A stretch of 64,000 nucleotides of DNA from Omphiscola glabra. Its lineage: Eukaryota > Mollusca > Gastropoda > Lymnaeidae. A program made the translations under genes and the position numbers. Below, in pieces: positions 1 to 12,297 of the stretch (its first letter is position 1; the number at the start of each line of letters is the position of its first letter). The stretch covers positions 4,448,504-4,512,503 of the forward strand of contig OZ024810.1 of NCBI GenBank assembly GCA_964017045.1. Reading direction: 5' to 3'. The notes below the pieces were generated by a model, which worked only from the letters and a program-made list of their open reading frames with translations, was not told the origin of the DNA and searched no databases.

Positions 1-154
1 TTGCATTCAAATCTATGTGTACTATTTCTACCGCCAAGACTTCCTTGTCTAACCTGGCCTACGTTATATCTACACATGGATGACATCACGCAATACAATT
101 TCCGATCTCTGTTCCGCATCAATTAGTTGGGTTTTTTTAAAGACTGGTAGGCGT

Positions 155-242
155 GTGTTATTTGTATAAATAGTATCAGTCTCGTGTTAGTTGTATAAAT
201 AGTACCAGTCTCGTGTTAGTTGTATAAATAGTACCAGTCTCG
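155..242. repeat. 29 bp minisatellite, 3 copies
   Basis: Unit contains 'gttgtataaatagtaccagt'. Confidence 0.9.
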
Positions 243-363
243 TAGTATGGTGTGCGAGAAAAAAAGGGCTCTCCGTTTTACATTCAGAATTTCAATGGCT
301 TTTATTTCAGTGGCCTTGTTAGTTAATATATTAAAAAGACAACAGAAGTGAGTGGGTTTTTTT

Positions 364-540
364 TAAATAAGCGCTAATCTGTGAGGCAATATATACACAA
401 TGAAAACAGCGCAAATCTGTGAGGCGATATATACTTTATGAAATAATCGCTAATATGTGAGGCAATATATATGCACAATGAAATAAGCGCTAATATGTGA
501 GTCAATATATGCACAATGAAATAAGCGCTAATCTATAAGG
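364..540. repeat. ~39 bp minisatellite, 4-5 copies
   Basis: Unit contains 'aagcgctaatctgtgaggca' followed by 'atatatacacaatgaa'; copies are imperfect. Confidence 0.85.
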
Positions 541-596
541 CAGCTTTTTTTTGGTTCCGTCTAATTTATATGTATACATTCGTTAAATACACTTTA

Positions 597-950
597 AACA
601 CATTTAAAGCTGCACGGTCCTCCCAGGTTTGAGAACCTATCCCCAACAGTTGCGTCATTCCCACTCACGCTCCAATGGATCCAGACGCATACAGTTCTGT
701 AAATCTCAAAGAAGCCTCGGACCGGCCAGTTCACGCTCCATCGCCTTGGGCTCACGAGACATCCCCGGTACTCACGTGTATGGCGGCTGTCCACGAGGTG
801 GCTTATGGAAAGCCATTAGCACCATACAACCGACATTTCGCTCGCACCGTTATGATCTTCTGCAAATATTAGCAGGCCCAGTTTGTGAAATCTTTTGTCT
901 CCAAGACGAGGGTTCTAAAATGGCATAAGTTTGAGGGCATATATTGCAAC
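597..950. other. Repeat-free segment, no recognised gene
   Basis: Balanced base composition and short open frames on both strands (for example 675-872 plus, 594-794 minus). No known domain or clear splice pair is seen. Confidence 0.3.
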
Positions 951-1000
951 TAACTTTTTTTTTTAAAAAAAAGGTTTTACAAATTTCAGGTAAACTTCAT

Positions 1001-1212
1001 TCACTAGAGAGAAAGGTACACTTCGGTCACTAAAAGAAAGGTACACTTCAGTCACTAGAGAGAAAGTTACACTTCAGTCACTAGAGAGAAAGTTACACCG
1101 GTCACTAGAGAGAAAGTTACACCGGTCACTAGAGAGAAAGGTACACTTCAGTCACTAAAAGAAAAGTACACTTCGGTCACTAAAAGAAGAGTACACTTCA
1201 GTCACTAAAGGT
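1001..1212. repeat. ~22-27 bp minisatellite, about 9 copies
   Basis: Unit contains 'cagtcactagagagaaagg' with 'tacactt'. Confidence 0.9.
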
Positions 1213-1746
1213 AAACAAGAACAAATGAGGAAAGCAAATCCCGCTCTGATAAAGAAAACGCTTACGACAATATGTTTTCTAAACTTGCACTGATATCCCA
1301 AATTACAGAATCGTTCCCTCCTCCCAGGTTGTGTTAAGCATACGACCCACCAAACCATTACCTGCGTTTTGCATTTCTCACCCGAATTCCCCACCTCTAT
1401 GCCTCGTGTTGAATGCATGAATGGGATAACATGTGTAGTGCTCCCCTCCTCCCCAAGCATTCCCTGCTCCCCTTTTGTCAGACATTCCTTAACCCCATTC
1501 AACCCGAGATCCCTGCCCCCCCCCCCTCAATCCGAGAACCCAGTTTCCATAAGAATGTCGTAATACTGACATAACATACCAGGCTAGAACATAACAGACA
1601 GCACACGGCAGCTACCATTGTCCATGATTATATGGGCGTACACAAGGTTTATACAAGTAAATAATAATAATAAAATTTTTAAAAATATTAAAAGAAAACT
1701 AATTCAACATACAAACTGAACCACGTTTACCAGACTTCATCTGCGG

Positions 1747-1945
1747 CAGTGGTTTTCAACGTTCCTAATGCCGCGACCCTTTAATACAGTTCCTCATGTT
1801 GTGGCGACCCCCAGGCACAAATTTATTTTGTTGCTACTTCATAACTGTATTTTTCATATGTGTTTTCAGATGGTCTTAGGCGACCCCCTAGGAAACGGTC
1901 ATGCGACCCCCAAAGGGGTCACAACCCACAGGTTAAGAACCGCTG
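1747..1945 (+). mobile_element. SPIN-like nonautonomous hAT element, copy 1
   Basis: A 199 bp element starting CAGTGGTTTTCAACGTTCC and ending GGTTAAGAACCGCTG. Flanking 8-mers atctgcgg (1739-1746) and atctacgg (1946-1953) match 7 of 8 and carry the central TA of Buster-group hATs. The interior (GCCGCGACCCTTTAATACAG, GGTCTTAGGCGACCCCC) resembles the nonautonomous SPIN family known from vertebrates and Lymnaea. The family name is from memory. Confidence 0.8.
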
Positions 1946-2089
1946 ATCTACGGGAATTCAAATGGTTCTCAAAATTTTAAACCGTTGTAGGTTAAATAGG
2001 ACATTTTCTTTTGTCGTATTTTTTTATTTTTTATGTTTACTGCATCGATACAGACGTAACACACGCCTAGATCCTCAGAGACACACATT

Positions 2090-2410
2090 AAAAGAGCATA
2101 TTTCATTGATGCCAAACAAAGATCTTTGATATTAGCACACAGTAAAAGACTATACTCCATTGATGCCAAACAAAGATCTTTGATATTAGCACACAGTAAA
2201 AGACTATACTCCATTGATGCCAAACAAAGATCTTTGATATTAGCACACATTAAAAGACTATACTCCATTGATGCCAAACAAAGATCTTTGATATTAGCAC
2301 ACAGTAAAAGACTATACTTCATTGATGCGAAACAAAGATATTTGATATTAGCACACAGTAAAAGACTATACTTCATTGATGCCAAACAAAGATCTTTGAT
2401 ATTAGCACAC
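2090..2410. repeat. 54 bp minisatellite, about 6 copies
   Basis: Unit contains 'gatgccaaacaaagatcttt' and 'agtaaaagactatactcc'. As 54 is divisible by 3, both strands stay open; this is not evidence of a gene. Confidence 0.95.
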
Positions 2411-2806
2411 ATGATTATCACAAATGACAGTGTCAAATTAGTGTCATCTCACTTTACGATCAGTTTAAGTTTTGGGGTCAGTCTTACTGGGACCTGGTTT
2501 CGGTCACATCTTTGAACGAATGTCCAGCGACTTGACAACCGTTGTTGCGCCGTGGCGTGCATGTTTATCGCCTGAACAGAAAACAACAACTGAGTGGCGG
2601 CGGCCATTATTTCTGTCTTCGTAAATGTCTATGACTCCTCGGATCTGCTTTTAAGAAAGCACATCTTCGGTTTTAGACGTTTATTTGCGACACCTTCGGT
2701 TTGGCAAGTTTATTTACGTGGACAGATTCCGTGTTGGCAACTGATTTAAACTAACGAGGATCTCCCCACAATGACTTGGACACAACTAATGTCGGCCGGG
2801 AACAAC

Positions 2807-2949
2807 AGACCCTGTTTACCCTCAAATTTTACAATATCATTCAATACAATAACTTAAAAGTAAAAAATAGACATACAGTATATTTAATAATAATGTATAC
2901 ACCTTAAAGTCGTACATTGTACGCTAAAATCGTAAGAGTAAACAGGTCT
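2807..2949. mobile_element. hAT-type MITE (AGACCTGTTTACC family), copy 1
   Basis: A 143 bp element with inverted ends (AGACCCTGTTTACC, and GTAAACAGGTCT). Flanking 8-mers ggaacaac (2799-2806) and ggaacaat (2950-2957) match 7 of 8, as expected for a hAT target duplication. It has no coding capacity. Confidence 0.8.
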
Positions 2950-2959
2950 GGAACAATGA

Positions 2960-4130
2960 TATGCCGACCACAAAGACCATTCGTGTTTTGAATACAGCGG
3001 CCTTGTGAAGCCAAAGGTCAAAGCTTTTGCCTGCAACGATGCAAGGCGCTCTGGCACTTTACCACATACCTAAATAAATAGGGGGGCGGGGGCATTTGTC
3101 TTTTCGATGTAAGGCAAAGTCAGTTAGAAAGGCGGGGTTTAATTTTTGTATTGTATCCATTACTGCTGCGGGCACCGCTGACAAATTTATTCGGAAAGCG
3201 ATATCTTCTGTGGGCCGGTAGCTTGGGGCTTGCGGGTCAGTCCATGGTCCACCAATTTGAGTCGCAGTAAAATATGTCATCCATTAGACCTCATCTTCCC
3301 TCTGTAATATAGTCTCTCTCTCACACACAATCTCACACTCTCTTACACACTCTCTCACACACTCTATCTTAAAGGTCTCCACTTGGAGATACTTTGTCGA
3401 CAGCACGACGATACAGAGTCGTGCTGATGACGTCATCAAATGTTGCGTTTCTTGTACGCATGGATACAAATATATTTCACTTTTTTTTTACATCATCCGC
3501 GCATTAATCCAAACTGTTTTCTCATTGGACGACAATCTTTGACCACAGATGACGTTGTATCGCCCAGTTAACGCGAGACTTTGTTTTAAAACATATATCT
3601 ATACCAAAGAGGACACTGTCCAAACAACAACAACAAAAGTTATTTAATTTATAACTGGAATTTTTAAAAATAGTCTTTGTGGCCTCAGCCTGACTACCCT
3701 CGTTCCGGTTGGATGGCGCCCGATGCGCACCTCGAGCTGTGGCTACCCAACCTCGATGTCAAGTGAATGATTTGATTGGTTCACCGTCAGATCAATAAAC
3801 AATGTGCAGTAATCGATGCGTCATGCAACCGTCGCCTCGCCAGAAAGAAAATGGTATCGATTATTTTAAAATGATCGTTTGGAGAAAAATGCGCTTTGAA
3901 AATATGGAGAAACTCTATTGTAGGAATGCTTATTGCTCACTGCCATTGTTCACAATGTTGACACTCGGGCTGTTCCCTTTGTTGTGGGGTGTGGAGTTAA
4001 GGCCATGTTGAACCGCATGACCCGCGAATACGTTGAATGGTCACGTGATCTCACATCAGGAGTTGATTGCAAGTAGACACGCCATGTCTTATACAACGTA
4101 CGCTCTACTGCCAAACAATACAACACCGAC
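2960..4130. other. No recognised gene
   Basis: Contains a (TCTCACAC)n-like patch at 3307-3365 and a minus open stretch at 3059-3280. No motif is identified. Confidence 0.3.
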
Positions 4131-4134
4131 TATG

Positions 4135-4275
4135 TTTCATCCAATGATATACTGCGTCTCACCTTACAACTCCAGCTATATTCTACCCAATGATATACTG
4201 TCTAGCCATACAACTCCAGCCATATTCCACCCAACGATATACTGCGTCTAACCATACAACTCCAGCCATATTCCA
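4135..4275. repeat. ~46 bp minisatellite, 3 copies
   Basis: Unit contains 'caatgatatactg', then 'acaactccagccatattc'. Confidence 0.85.
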
Positions 4276-4555
4276 CCCAACTGATGGTAGACATCTCGGA
4301 ATGAGGAAAGGGCTAACGTCCAATATATCACGTTGAGTCTCCTGTTTCGTCAGTGAGAAATGCAGCAAATATTTGACGTGTTTGTTCTTACGTGGCATTA
4401 GCACTGAAAGTCTACGTTACTGCGTTACTACAATAAACACTTGTTGATGCGAGCAGCAGGCGTAACCGGTGTAACAAATAGCAATGCTGAGTTGTGCTTT
4501 GGACTTGAGGCTTTACAAATATTCTGATGCAAATTTTTATTCAAACCGGGAAAGC

Positions 4556-4868
4556 AAGCCATTTTCTCGTAGGAATACAACTCCAGCAGAAAGCCATTTT
4601 CTCGTAGGAATACAACTCCAGCAGAAAGCCATTTTCTCGTAGGAATACAACTCCAGCAGAAAGCCATTTTCTCGTAGGAATACAACTCCAGCAGAAAGCC
4701 ATTTTCTCGTAGGAATACAACTCCAGCAGAAAGCCATTTTCTCGTAGGAATACAACTCAAGCAGAAAGCCATTTTCTCGTAGGAATACAACTCCAGCAGA
4801 AAGCCAATTTCTCGTAGGAATACAACTCCAACAGAAAGCCATTTTATCGTAGGAATACAACTCCAGCG
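4556..4868. repeat. 35 bp minisatellite, 9 copies
   Basis: Unit contains 'gccattttctcgtaggaata' then 'caactccagcagaaa'. Confidence 0.95.
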
Positions 4869-4974
4869 TTGCGCCATGTGTAGGGATTAGGAACCAATAA
4901 TCTTAAGCCGGAGTTAAGACGCCTTGATCTGTTGCTAAGGCACGCACAGTTAAGATTTGATCGTATTCCAGCAC

Positions 4975-5040
4975 AGTGGTTGTCCATCGTTTCAACAACC
5001 TCGTTGTGGTTGTCCATCGTTTCCACAACCTCGTTGTGAT
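4975..5040. repeat. 28 bp direct repeat, 2 copies
   Basis: 'ggttgtccatcgtttcaaca' followed by 'acctcgtt'. Confidence 0.8.
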
Positions 5041-5391
5041 CCTTTAAAACAAGATGGGGGTTTCATTTTTTTTTCTCCTTTTAAAGAAACAAAAATCTGC
5101 TTCAAGGTGCCTACTCACAAACACCTTTCACGCTTAATTCTTCCCGCGGTTGTAAATCAGTGCCAAGACCAGTGAAGTCGACCTGCCGATGAAACAACGG
5201 CGATCTTATCTTGGAGTTTGTTATTGCGGAGAAAAGGCATGATGCCCGCTAATTACAAACGAACTGTGGCGGAAATAGTGTCTCAATGAGACCACGCGGC
5301 AGGGGTAAACACTGTACATCGAATCAGTGGCTCTCAAGTAAATACGACCTCTACCTGGGGGGTGATCAATACACATACATTCAAGACAAAT

Positions 5392-5878
5392 CAGTGGTTC
5401 TCAACGTCTTACTTCTCGCAGCCACACTGCAAGCCATTCCTATCGTAACATCCTCAAGGTGATACGGCACCACAAGTCGTGTAACATAACGGTTTTTTTT
5501 TCAATATGTCAAACATAAACAAACATTCGAAACAGTTACAACCCAATAATTTTTTTAAAATTGTGAATTATTATATTTAAATGTTATTTCAACATTTCAA
5601 GTCGCCTTGATAATACTACTTAACTTGAGGACCATGGTCGAGACATTAAAGAAAGTCCACCGCGTAGACAGGCGATATCATCCATCATAGTTCTAGAAAT
5701 AATGTGAGATCCCATGGGGATTAACTGGAATGAGATGGTGTTGTGAAATACAAAAAAATAGCGAACACTTATATACTAGGAGAAACGGAAGACAATTATG
5801 AATATTTAAAATGTGTTAGGTCCCTAGGAATTTTAGGGCATTGCCATCGGTTCACGGGCTCAAAGTTGAGAATCACTG
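5392..5878. mobile_element. Possible longer nonautonomous hAT element
   Basis: The ends CAGTGGTTCTCAACG and GTTGAGAATCACTG form a SPIN/Charlie-like terminal inverted repeat about 490 bp apart. The flanking 8-mers do not match and the interior is not recognised, so the pairing of these ends is uncertain. Confidence 0.4.
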
Positions 5879-6179
5879 TTCTAAACCTATCGTCTGCTAA
5901 AAAAAAAATCACCCCAATAATCCAGAGTTCTGCTGATGGCGTTATCGTCATTTCCTGTTTCTGGAGATTAGTCCGTGGGAAAAATAAACTGTGGTGGTGG
6001 GGGGTACGCTGCTTGGGGTTAGTTTTTTCTCTCCACCGTAGTTCTTCTAATGAGTAAAAGATATGGTTGGCTCACGGATGGGACATCCCCATACAGCCCG
6101 ACTGGAGTTTTAAAATCGGACAAACAATTCACAGCACTGGTGACTTTAGATCAGTGGACAATTTTACGTTGTTGTTTTA

Positions 6180-6212
6180 ACAGGTTTTAAAAAGGGGGGG
6201 GGGGGGGGAGCC
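6180..6212. repeat. Poly-G run
   Basis: A homopolymer of about 18 G. Similar C/G runs occur near 8470, 9840 and 42755. Confidence 0.9.
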
Positions 6213-6235
6213 GTCCTGGCTTTTCTCATGTTAGG

Positions 6236-6436
6236 TTGTACTTTCAACACAGTAACATCCAGGTGTACTTTCAACACAGTAACATCCAGGTGTACTTTCA
6301 ACACAGTAACATCCAGGTGTACTTTCAACACAGTAACATCCAGGTGTACTTTCAACACAGTAACATCCAGGTGTACTTTCAACACAGTAACATCGAGGTG
6401 TACTTTCAACACAGTAACATCCAGGTGTACATTCAA
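6236..6436. repeat. 27 bp minisatellite, 7-8 copies
   Basis: Unit contains 'gtactttcaacacagtaaca'. Open on both strands only because 27 is divisible by 3. Confidence 0.95.
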
Positions 6437-6593
6437 CTGATGAACGGAATGGGTGTATGCAGGATTTCAGTTTCTCATTAGCTTCATACGATACATGAGC
6501 AGGCAAAAAGAAAAAAAATTCTATCTCGGTGTTTTTTCGACCAACTCAATTAATTAAACACAAGCAGGTAATCTGGTGCGCGGTGATGCAAGA

Positions 6594-7132
6594 ACCACCC
6601 TCTCCATATCACATTCCTAGAACCAGCCTCTCCATATCACATTCCTAGAACCAGCCTCTCCATATCACATTCCTAGAACCAGCCTCTCCATATTACATTC
6701 CTAGAACCAGCCTCTCCATATCACATTCCTAGAACCAGCCTCTCCATATCACATTCCTAGAACCAGCCTCTCCATATCACATTCCTAGAACCAGCCTCTC
6801 AATATCACATTCCTAGAACCAGCCTCTCCATATCACATTCCTAGAACCAGCCTCTCCATATCACATTCCTAGAACCAGCCTCTCAATATCACATTCCTAG
6901 AACCAGCCTCTCCATATCACATTCCTAGAACCAGCCTCTCCATATCACATTCCTAGAACCAGCCTCTCAATATCACATTCCTAGAACCAGCCTCTCCATA
7001 TCACATTCCTAGAACCAGCCTCTCCATATCACATTCCTAGAACCAGCCTCTCCATATCACATTCCTAGAACCAGCCTCTCCATATCACATTCCTAGAACC
7101 AGCCTCTCCATATCACATTCCTAGAACCAGCG
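6594..7132. repeat. 28 bp minisatellite, about 19 copies
   Basis: Unit contains 'agaaccagcctctccatatc' then 'acattcct'. Copies vary mostly at one base (tccat/tcaat). Confidence 0.97.
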
Positions 7133-7317
7133 GTTGGCATCAAGAAGCCAACAAAGCACACGGTGAATCCTGAGTATCTTATCTCAACCAAAAACAAGGG
7201 CGGCATTTCTAGGTTTGTCCTGTAGGCTGGGGTAGAAAAGGGGTGGGTGCGTGCCACAATAAAAGAACTTCACAGAACAAATATAAATATATTATATATA
7301 TTATATATATATATATA

Positions 7318-7500
7318 GACGGTGGTGCAGCTAGAGTTAATGCTTCCAGAAATTTCTGCCGCCCCTTCTACGAAAACAAAACCTCTGCATTTGGCAGAAA
7401 ATGCCACCACCTCCCACACATATAAAGATAGAAATGCCACCCGGGGCGGTCCACCCCCCCCCAACTTTTCTACGCACCACTTCATTCATTCCCCACTCTT
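7318..7500. mobile_element. Repeat with 'gtagctagggtta...gccccg' motif
   Basis: 'ggtggtgcagctagagttaa' and 'gccacccggggcggtccacc' resemble 'cgcagctagggttag...cccggggcggta' on the minus strand at 35440-35480, and the segment at 13120-13200. This suggests an interspersed element; its ends are not resolved. Confidence 0.4.
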
Positions 7501-7689
7501 GTATAACCGATTTGAACAAATAATTATAATTTATCAAATGCTATGTAATTCGTGAAATTTAATTTAGCATAAATGCATATATTTATTAGGTCAGCGATAA
7601 ATACACAATTTACGGATACAAATATTTGAATACGCTGGGTATTTAGATCGCAAAGAAAAATTGCTGAGATGGGTCGATCTTCTCACGGC

Positions 7690-7895
7690 TCACGGGGTCT
7701 GTTTATAGAGCGATGATCTTCTCGCGGGGTCTGTTTATAGAGCGATGATCTTCTTGCGTTGTCTGTTTATAGAGCGATGATCTTCTCGCGGGGTCTGTTT
7801 ATAGAGCGATGATCTTTTCGCGGGGTCTGTTTATAGAGCGATGATCTTCTCGCGGGGTCTATTTATAGAGCGATGATCTCACGGGGTCTGATTAT
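7690..7895. repeat. 32 bp minisatellite, about 6 copies
   Basis: Unit contains 'ctgtttatagagcgatgatc' then 'ttctcgcggggt'; it decays up to 7960. Confidence 0.93.
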
Positions 7896-8167
7896 AGCGT
7901 GATGATATTCTCAGGGGGATGATTATAACGTGATGTGATGATTATCTCAGGGGGTCTGATAGTGTGATCACAAATTGTTGTGGTTATTAACTAACACTCA
8001 AGAGCCATTAGCTCCAACGTGGTAGAGTTCGATGTTCAAGATGCTGTGGACACAGTCCTCGTTAGTGTGGACCCTTTAAGCTCAATATTACTCTTTGCAC
8101 ATTCCCGCCTCCCATGTTCAATGGTTTGAAAAGAAATTTTGAAAAACATCTTCGATTTTACACGTAT

Positions 8168-8385
8168 CATGAATATAAACATATCAAAAACTTATCCCAT
8201 TTGTCTTATATAAACATTTCATAAACTTATCCCATTTGCCTTATATAAACATTTCATAAACTTATCCCATTTGTCGTATATAAAAATTTCATAAACTTAT
8301 CCCATTTGTCTTATATAAACATTTCATAAGCTTATCCCATTTGCCTTATATAAACATATCATAAACTTATCCCATTTGCCTTTCT
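8168..8385. repeat. 35 bp minisatellite, 6 copies
   Basis: Unit contains 'aacttatcccatttgcctta' then 'tataaacatttcata'. Confidence 0.94.
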
Positions 8386-8949
8386 TTGAGATATTTCTTA
8401 TAATTTATAACAACTACCCGGACCTGGTCATGGGAATACCTATCAGTGCTGTTGGTTAAAGGTTTGTTTGCCCCCCCCCCCCCCCCATTCCATCCAACTG
8501 CCCCAAACCACACACAAACCACACAATTGATGCTTTATGTCGAATTCATGTCATTTTTTTTTCTTCAAAACATCATAAATGTAAAAGTCCATTTCAACCG
8601 ACTCTTACGGGTCAGTTTTAAAAGTTGATATTTTTCTGTCCACACCAGGCCAGGACATCTGCCCTTCTTTGTTTCTATGGCGTCATGTTTGTGTCGAGTG
8701 ACTTGACTTATCACACGTCTCAAACATCACAGCTGATAGGAAGCACACGCTCCAGGTCTACCCTGAACCGTTAACACTTGAATGTAGGTCAAACCGTGTA
8801 CCCGTGTCACGCGACGTGTCAAAAATCTATTGACTTCACACATTTCGTAAGTGGCGGAAGAATATTACTAAGCTACGGGTTGGTCTATACGACTACTCGT
8901 GGTGCTTTAGTCATCAGCACGACAGCCAGTAGACTTGGTGTCACGGACA

Positions 8950-9045
8950 GACTCAAGGCCTTTTCAACAGTGGGGTGTGCCTAGTAGATGTCTCAAGACA
9001 TTTTAACAGTGGGGCGTGCATAGCAGATGTCTCAAGACCACGGGC
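8950..9045. repeat. ~40 bp direct repeat, 2 copies
   Basis: 'aacagtggggtgtgcctag' followed by 'agatgtctcaagac'. Confidence 0.8.
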
Positions 9046-9149
9046 GTCCTAAGTAAAAACATAGATTATTAACTTATTAATTAAAGAACACAAATAATAA
9101 TTGTAATCACGGTGGGTATCAATGCCTGGTTGGTAGTAAGAATCCCTAA

Positions 9150-9292
9150 CGCCAAAAGACAAAGAGTAAGAACGCCAAAAGACAAGGAGTAAGGACACCA
9201 AAAGACAAGGAGTAAGGACACCAAAAGACAAGGAGTAAGGACGCCAAAAAACAAGGAATAAGGACGCCAAAAGAAAAGGAATAAGGACGCCT
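9150..9292. repeat. 23 bp minisatellite, 6 copies
   Basis: Unit is close to 'ggacgccaaaagacaagg' plus 'agtaa'. Confidence 0.93.
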
Positions 9293-9493
9293 TAACGCAA
9301 CTTAATCTAATCTCGTGATATCTTTGAAAACGTCTCACTGAGACTGACACGGTATTATCTAACCCAGGTACTCCATGTTGGAAATCATAAAGATGCGTTC
9401 AAAACACCACCAGACTACTAACACTAACATCGGCTACAATACAATCATAGGCGTGTGTGTGGGGGGGTTGTGGTTTGCAATTTCTGATAATAT

Positions 9494-9660
9494 TGATAAT
9501 ATGGTTGAGTTCTAACAATCAAGGCTATTCAGAAGCTTGGTTGATAATATGGTTGAGTTCTAACAATCAAGGCTATTCAGAAGCTTGATTGATAATATGG
9601 TTGAGTTCTAACAATCAAGGCTATTCAGAAGCTTGATTGATAATATGGTTGAGTTCTAAC
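9494..9660. repeat. 48 bp minisatellite, 3.6 copies
   Basis: Unit contains 'gataatatggttgagttcta' then 'acaatcaaggctattcagaa'. Confidence 0.94.
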
Positions 9661-10154
9661 ACAATTTTTTTTACGGGCTGATAAACAAACATAATCATGA
9701 CAAGTTATAACGCCCGATGACAACATGTGACAACGTTAATACACTTGTTTCGGCTTTTACCCCAAAACAAGCAACGGGTCGATGGCCAGTAAAACAATTT
9801 CATTGTAAATAAGGGGTATTAAGAAAGAAAATAAAGGTTGGGGGGGGGGGGGGGGTGTTGTGACGTCAAATTTCAGGAGGACATGGGCGACATGGCCGAT
9901 ATGGGAGTGGTATGATTATGAAGTTCCTAATTTTAAACTCATGTGATACTTTGACTGATGTTGAAGACTAAGGTGGTGTTGAAGACTAAGGATTAAGGTG
10001 CTGTTGAAGACTAAGGTGATGTTTCCATCAAATCGTGCAGTGGGTCAAGGATTTCGAATACAGTAATACACTTTGTTAAAAAAAAACTTTGAAAACGTCC
10101 AACTCAATTATTCAAAATTGTGATCCTAAAATTTAGAAGTAGAAGGGTTACTAA

Positions 10155-10387
10155 CATTAAGTGTAGAGAGCACCATTGTGATTATGACATTAAGTGTAGA
10201 AAGTACCATTGCGATTATGACATTAAGTGTAGAGAGTACCATTGTGATTATGACATTAAGTGTAGAGAGTACCATTGTGATTATGACATTAAGTGTAGAG
10301 AGTACCATAGTGATTATGACATTAAGTGTAGAGAGTACCATTGTGATTATGACATTAAGTGTAGAGAGTACCATTGTGATTATGACG
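10155..10387. repeat. 33 bp minisatellite, 7 copies
   Basis: Unit contains 'gattatgacattaagtgtag' then 'agagtaccattgt'. The length (3x11) keeps several frames open. Confidence 0.95.
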
Positions 10388-10893
10388 CAAATACTCAATA
10401 CAATATTATTGAATATTGTGTCCACATCGTAACTGTATTATTACTACTATAACTATAACTATTAAAGAACCAATTAGTGTTGGTTTGGTACCGGTACTTA
10501 TGAACCTATGATAAACCTATGCCTATGATGCTTTTACACCAACTTGTGGAACGGAGTAGATTTACTACGAATCAATGGATTATTATCCGTCCCAACTACC
10601 CCCCCCCTCCCCCAACCAACTCCTGCTGATCGCTAATCCTGTCCTGAACTATTCCAAACAAAATGTCACACACTACGTCCCAACGACACCCTGAGTCACA
10701 CACAGCGACAGAGCAACACGTTGGTGTGAGAATACGACTACTTGTCGGCACGGCATTCATTCGGTCCCCCATCCCCACAACAACAAGGGGGTGGTATCGG
10801 TGGGGTAGGCGGGTAACCGATCTAGGGGCACAATCTGTAAGAAAGGACATAACTTCAAAGAAACGGACATAAATAAAAAATAAAAAAACCTAC

Positions 10894-11032
10894 CTTTACC
10901 GCCGCTTCCTACGCTGACCATCGGCTCAGATGGGACGACAGGAGTGTTGTCCGCTTTAGATATCCACTGGCACTTACACGAAAACAGAAAATATCCAACA
11001 AGAAGAAGGTCTGCTAAGACAAGCTTAGCCAT
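10894..11032 (-). CDS. Candidate first exon of a secreted protein
   Basis: ATG at 11030-11032 opens MAKLVLADLLLVGYFLFSCK, a plausible signal peptide, followed by CQWISKADNTPVVPSEPMV and SVGSGGK. A consensus donor (AAAG then GTAGGT) ends the exon at 10894 in phase 1. An in-phase acceptor (TTTCTTACAG) lies near 10835 and would continue DCAPRSVTRLPHRY, but that continuation is weak. No family is recognised. A TTATATG on the minus strand near 11290 could be a TATA element. Confidence 0.35.
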
Positions 11033-11439
11033 TTTTTTTTAGTAAATAAAACTTTACACAAAACGCGAGAAATTGTTCCCCAATTGTTTTTTAAAGTTCC
11101 AACAACTTCGACATTTTGATGGCTAACTTTTCAAGCAGTCGCTTCAGACGAATAACTGACTTGGCCAGGTACGGTTTGCCGAGGCGCGCGCGCTTGCCGT
11201 CTGTTCCATTGGACGACCCCGCGTTAGTTTTCCTTAGTGAAGAAATGCACACGGGACACGGCGAGGTACGGTGCTCCGCTTGGGTCACATATAAGAAAAT
11301 TGATTTTACGAAACGTTGGCTGTGGCAAGGGATATAACTGTGGAAATCTAGTTGAGGATTAAAAAATTCTAAATATACAAGTACCCTCTATTATAGCAAT
11401 TACATTTTTTATTTATTTAAATTTAAAATTTAATGATGT

Positions 11440-11735
11440 CCTAATTAACTAAACGATTTTCTAAATATAGCTATGTCTTGTAAACTAAGAGATTTTTTTT
11501 AACCAACGTAAGTCCCGGTTAATTAAGAGATTTAAAAAAAAAAAAATACAAAGTAATATCCTCGTTACTTAAGAGATTTTTTTAAACAAAATAATTTTCT
11601 TGTTAACCAAGACATTTTTAACCCCCCAAAAATATCCTTGTTAACTTAGAGATTTTTTTCCTTCAAATTCTTGTTGTTAAAGTAAGAGATATTTTTAAAC
11701 TAAAAATATCCTTGTTAATTAAGAGATTATACCAT
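11440..11735. repeat. Degenerate ~45-55 bp AT-rich repeats
   Basis: Recurring 'ttgttaattaagagattt' separated by variable T/A-rich spacers. Confidence 0.7.
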
Positions 11736-12164
11736 GTTATGTATGTAAATCCGTTATTTCACATTGCGACTATGTTTATGTTTGTGAGAACCCTCACAAG
11801 ATCTTTGAGAATTGGGAAAGTAGTTTCAACTGATAAAGTCATTCAAAACAAATTTAAAGATGGATTTTTTTAAAGAAGCAAACGAACAAAGAAGTAACGA
11901 AGAAAAGAAAGAAAGAAAAGGAAAGAATCGTACGTGCACTTCTCGAGTCTAAAGGTGGAGAAAGTAATTGTCATCAACTTCCACCACGCATTTTAAAACA
12001 TAGGTCACTGGTATCAATTTCAAGGTCACTGTTGAAAACTCCAAGGTCACCGGTGTCATCTACAAGGTCACTGGTGTAATTGGGCCCAAGGTCTTCGCGT
12101 GATGATTAGCACAATTAGAAAATATTAAAACACAATCTTTAGATCCTGGCTGGAGTCTTCTTTA

Positions 12165-12297
12165 TATGCTAAAATTGGCGTGATCGTTATATGATCAAAT
12201 TGTACTGTTCGTTACATGCTCAAATTGGACTTTTCATTGTATGCTCAAATTGGAATGATCAGTAAATGATCAAATTGTACACTTCATTATATGCTAC
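12165..12297. repeat. ~27 bp degenerate repeats, 4-5 copies
   Basis: Recurring 'tatgctcaaattgga' then 'gatcgtta'. A further partial unit (tgtgctcaaattgt) lies just past the MITE at 12695, so the MITE sits inside this array. Confidence 0.75.

Noticed and set aside
675..872. 65-codon plus-strand frame (MDPDAYSSVNLKEASDRPVH)
   Set aside because: Repeat-free and protein-like, but the opposite strand is also open and there is no family match or splice support.
1969..2515. 155- and 129-codon frames on opposite strands
   Set aside because: Produced by a 54 bp array divisible by 3. The same applies to 4428-4877, 6164-6506, 10120-10452, 43644-44106 and 48415-48826.
3059..3280. 73-codon minus-strand frame with protein-like composition
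   Set aside because: No recognised motif, splice sites or second exon. Kept only as an unexplained open stretch.
6594..7132. Regular 28 bp repeats resembling a CRISPR array
   Set aside because: Units are contiguous with no unique spacers, and the DNA is from an animal.
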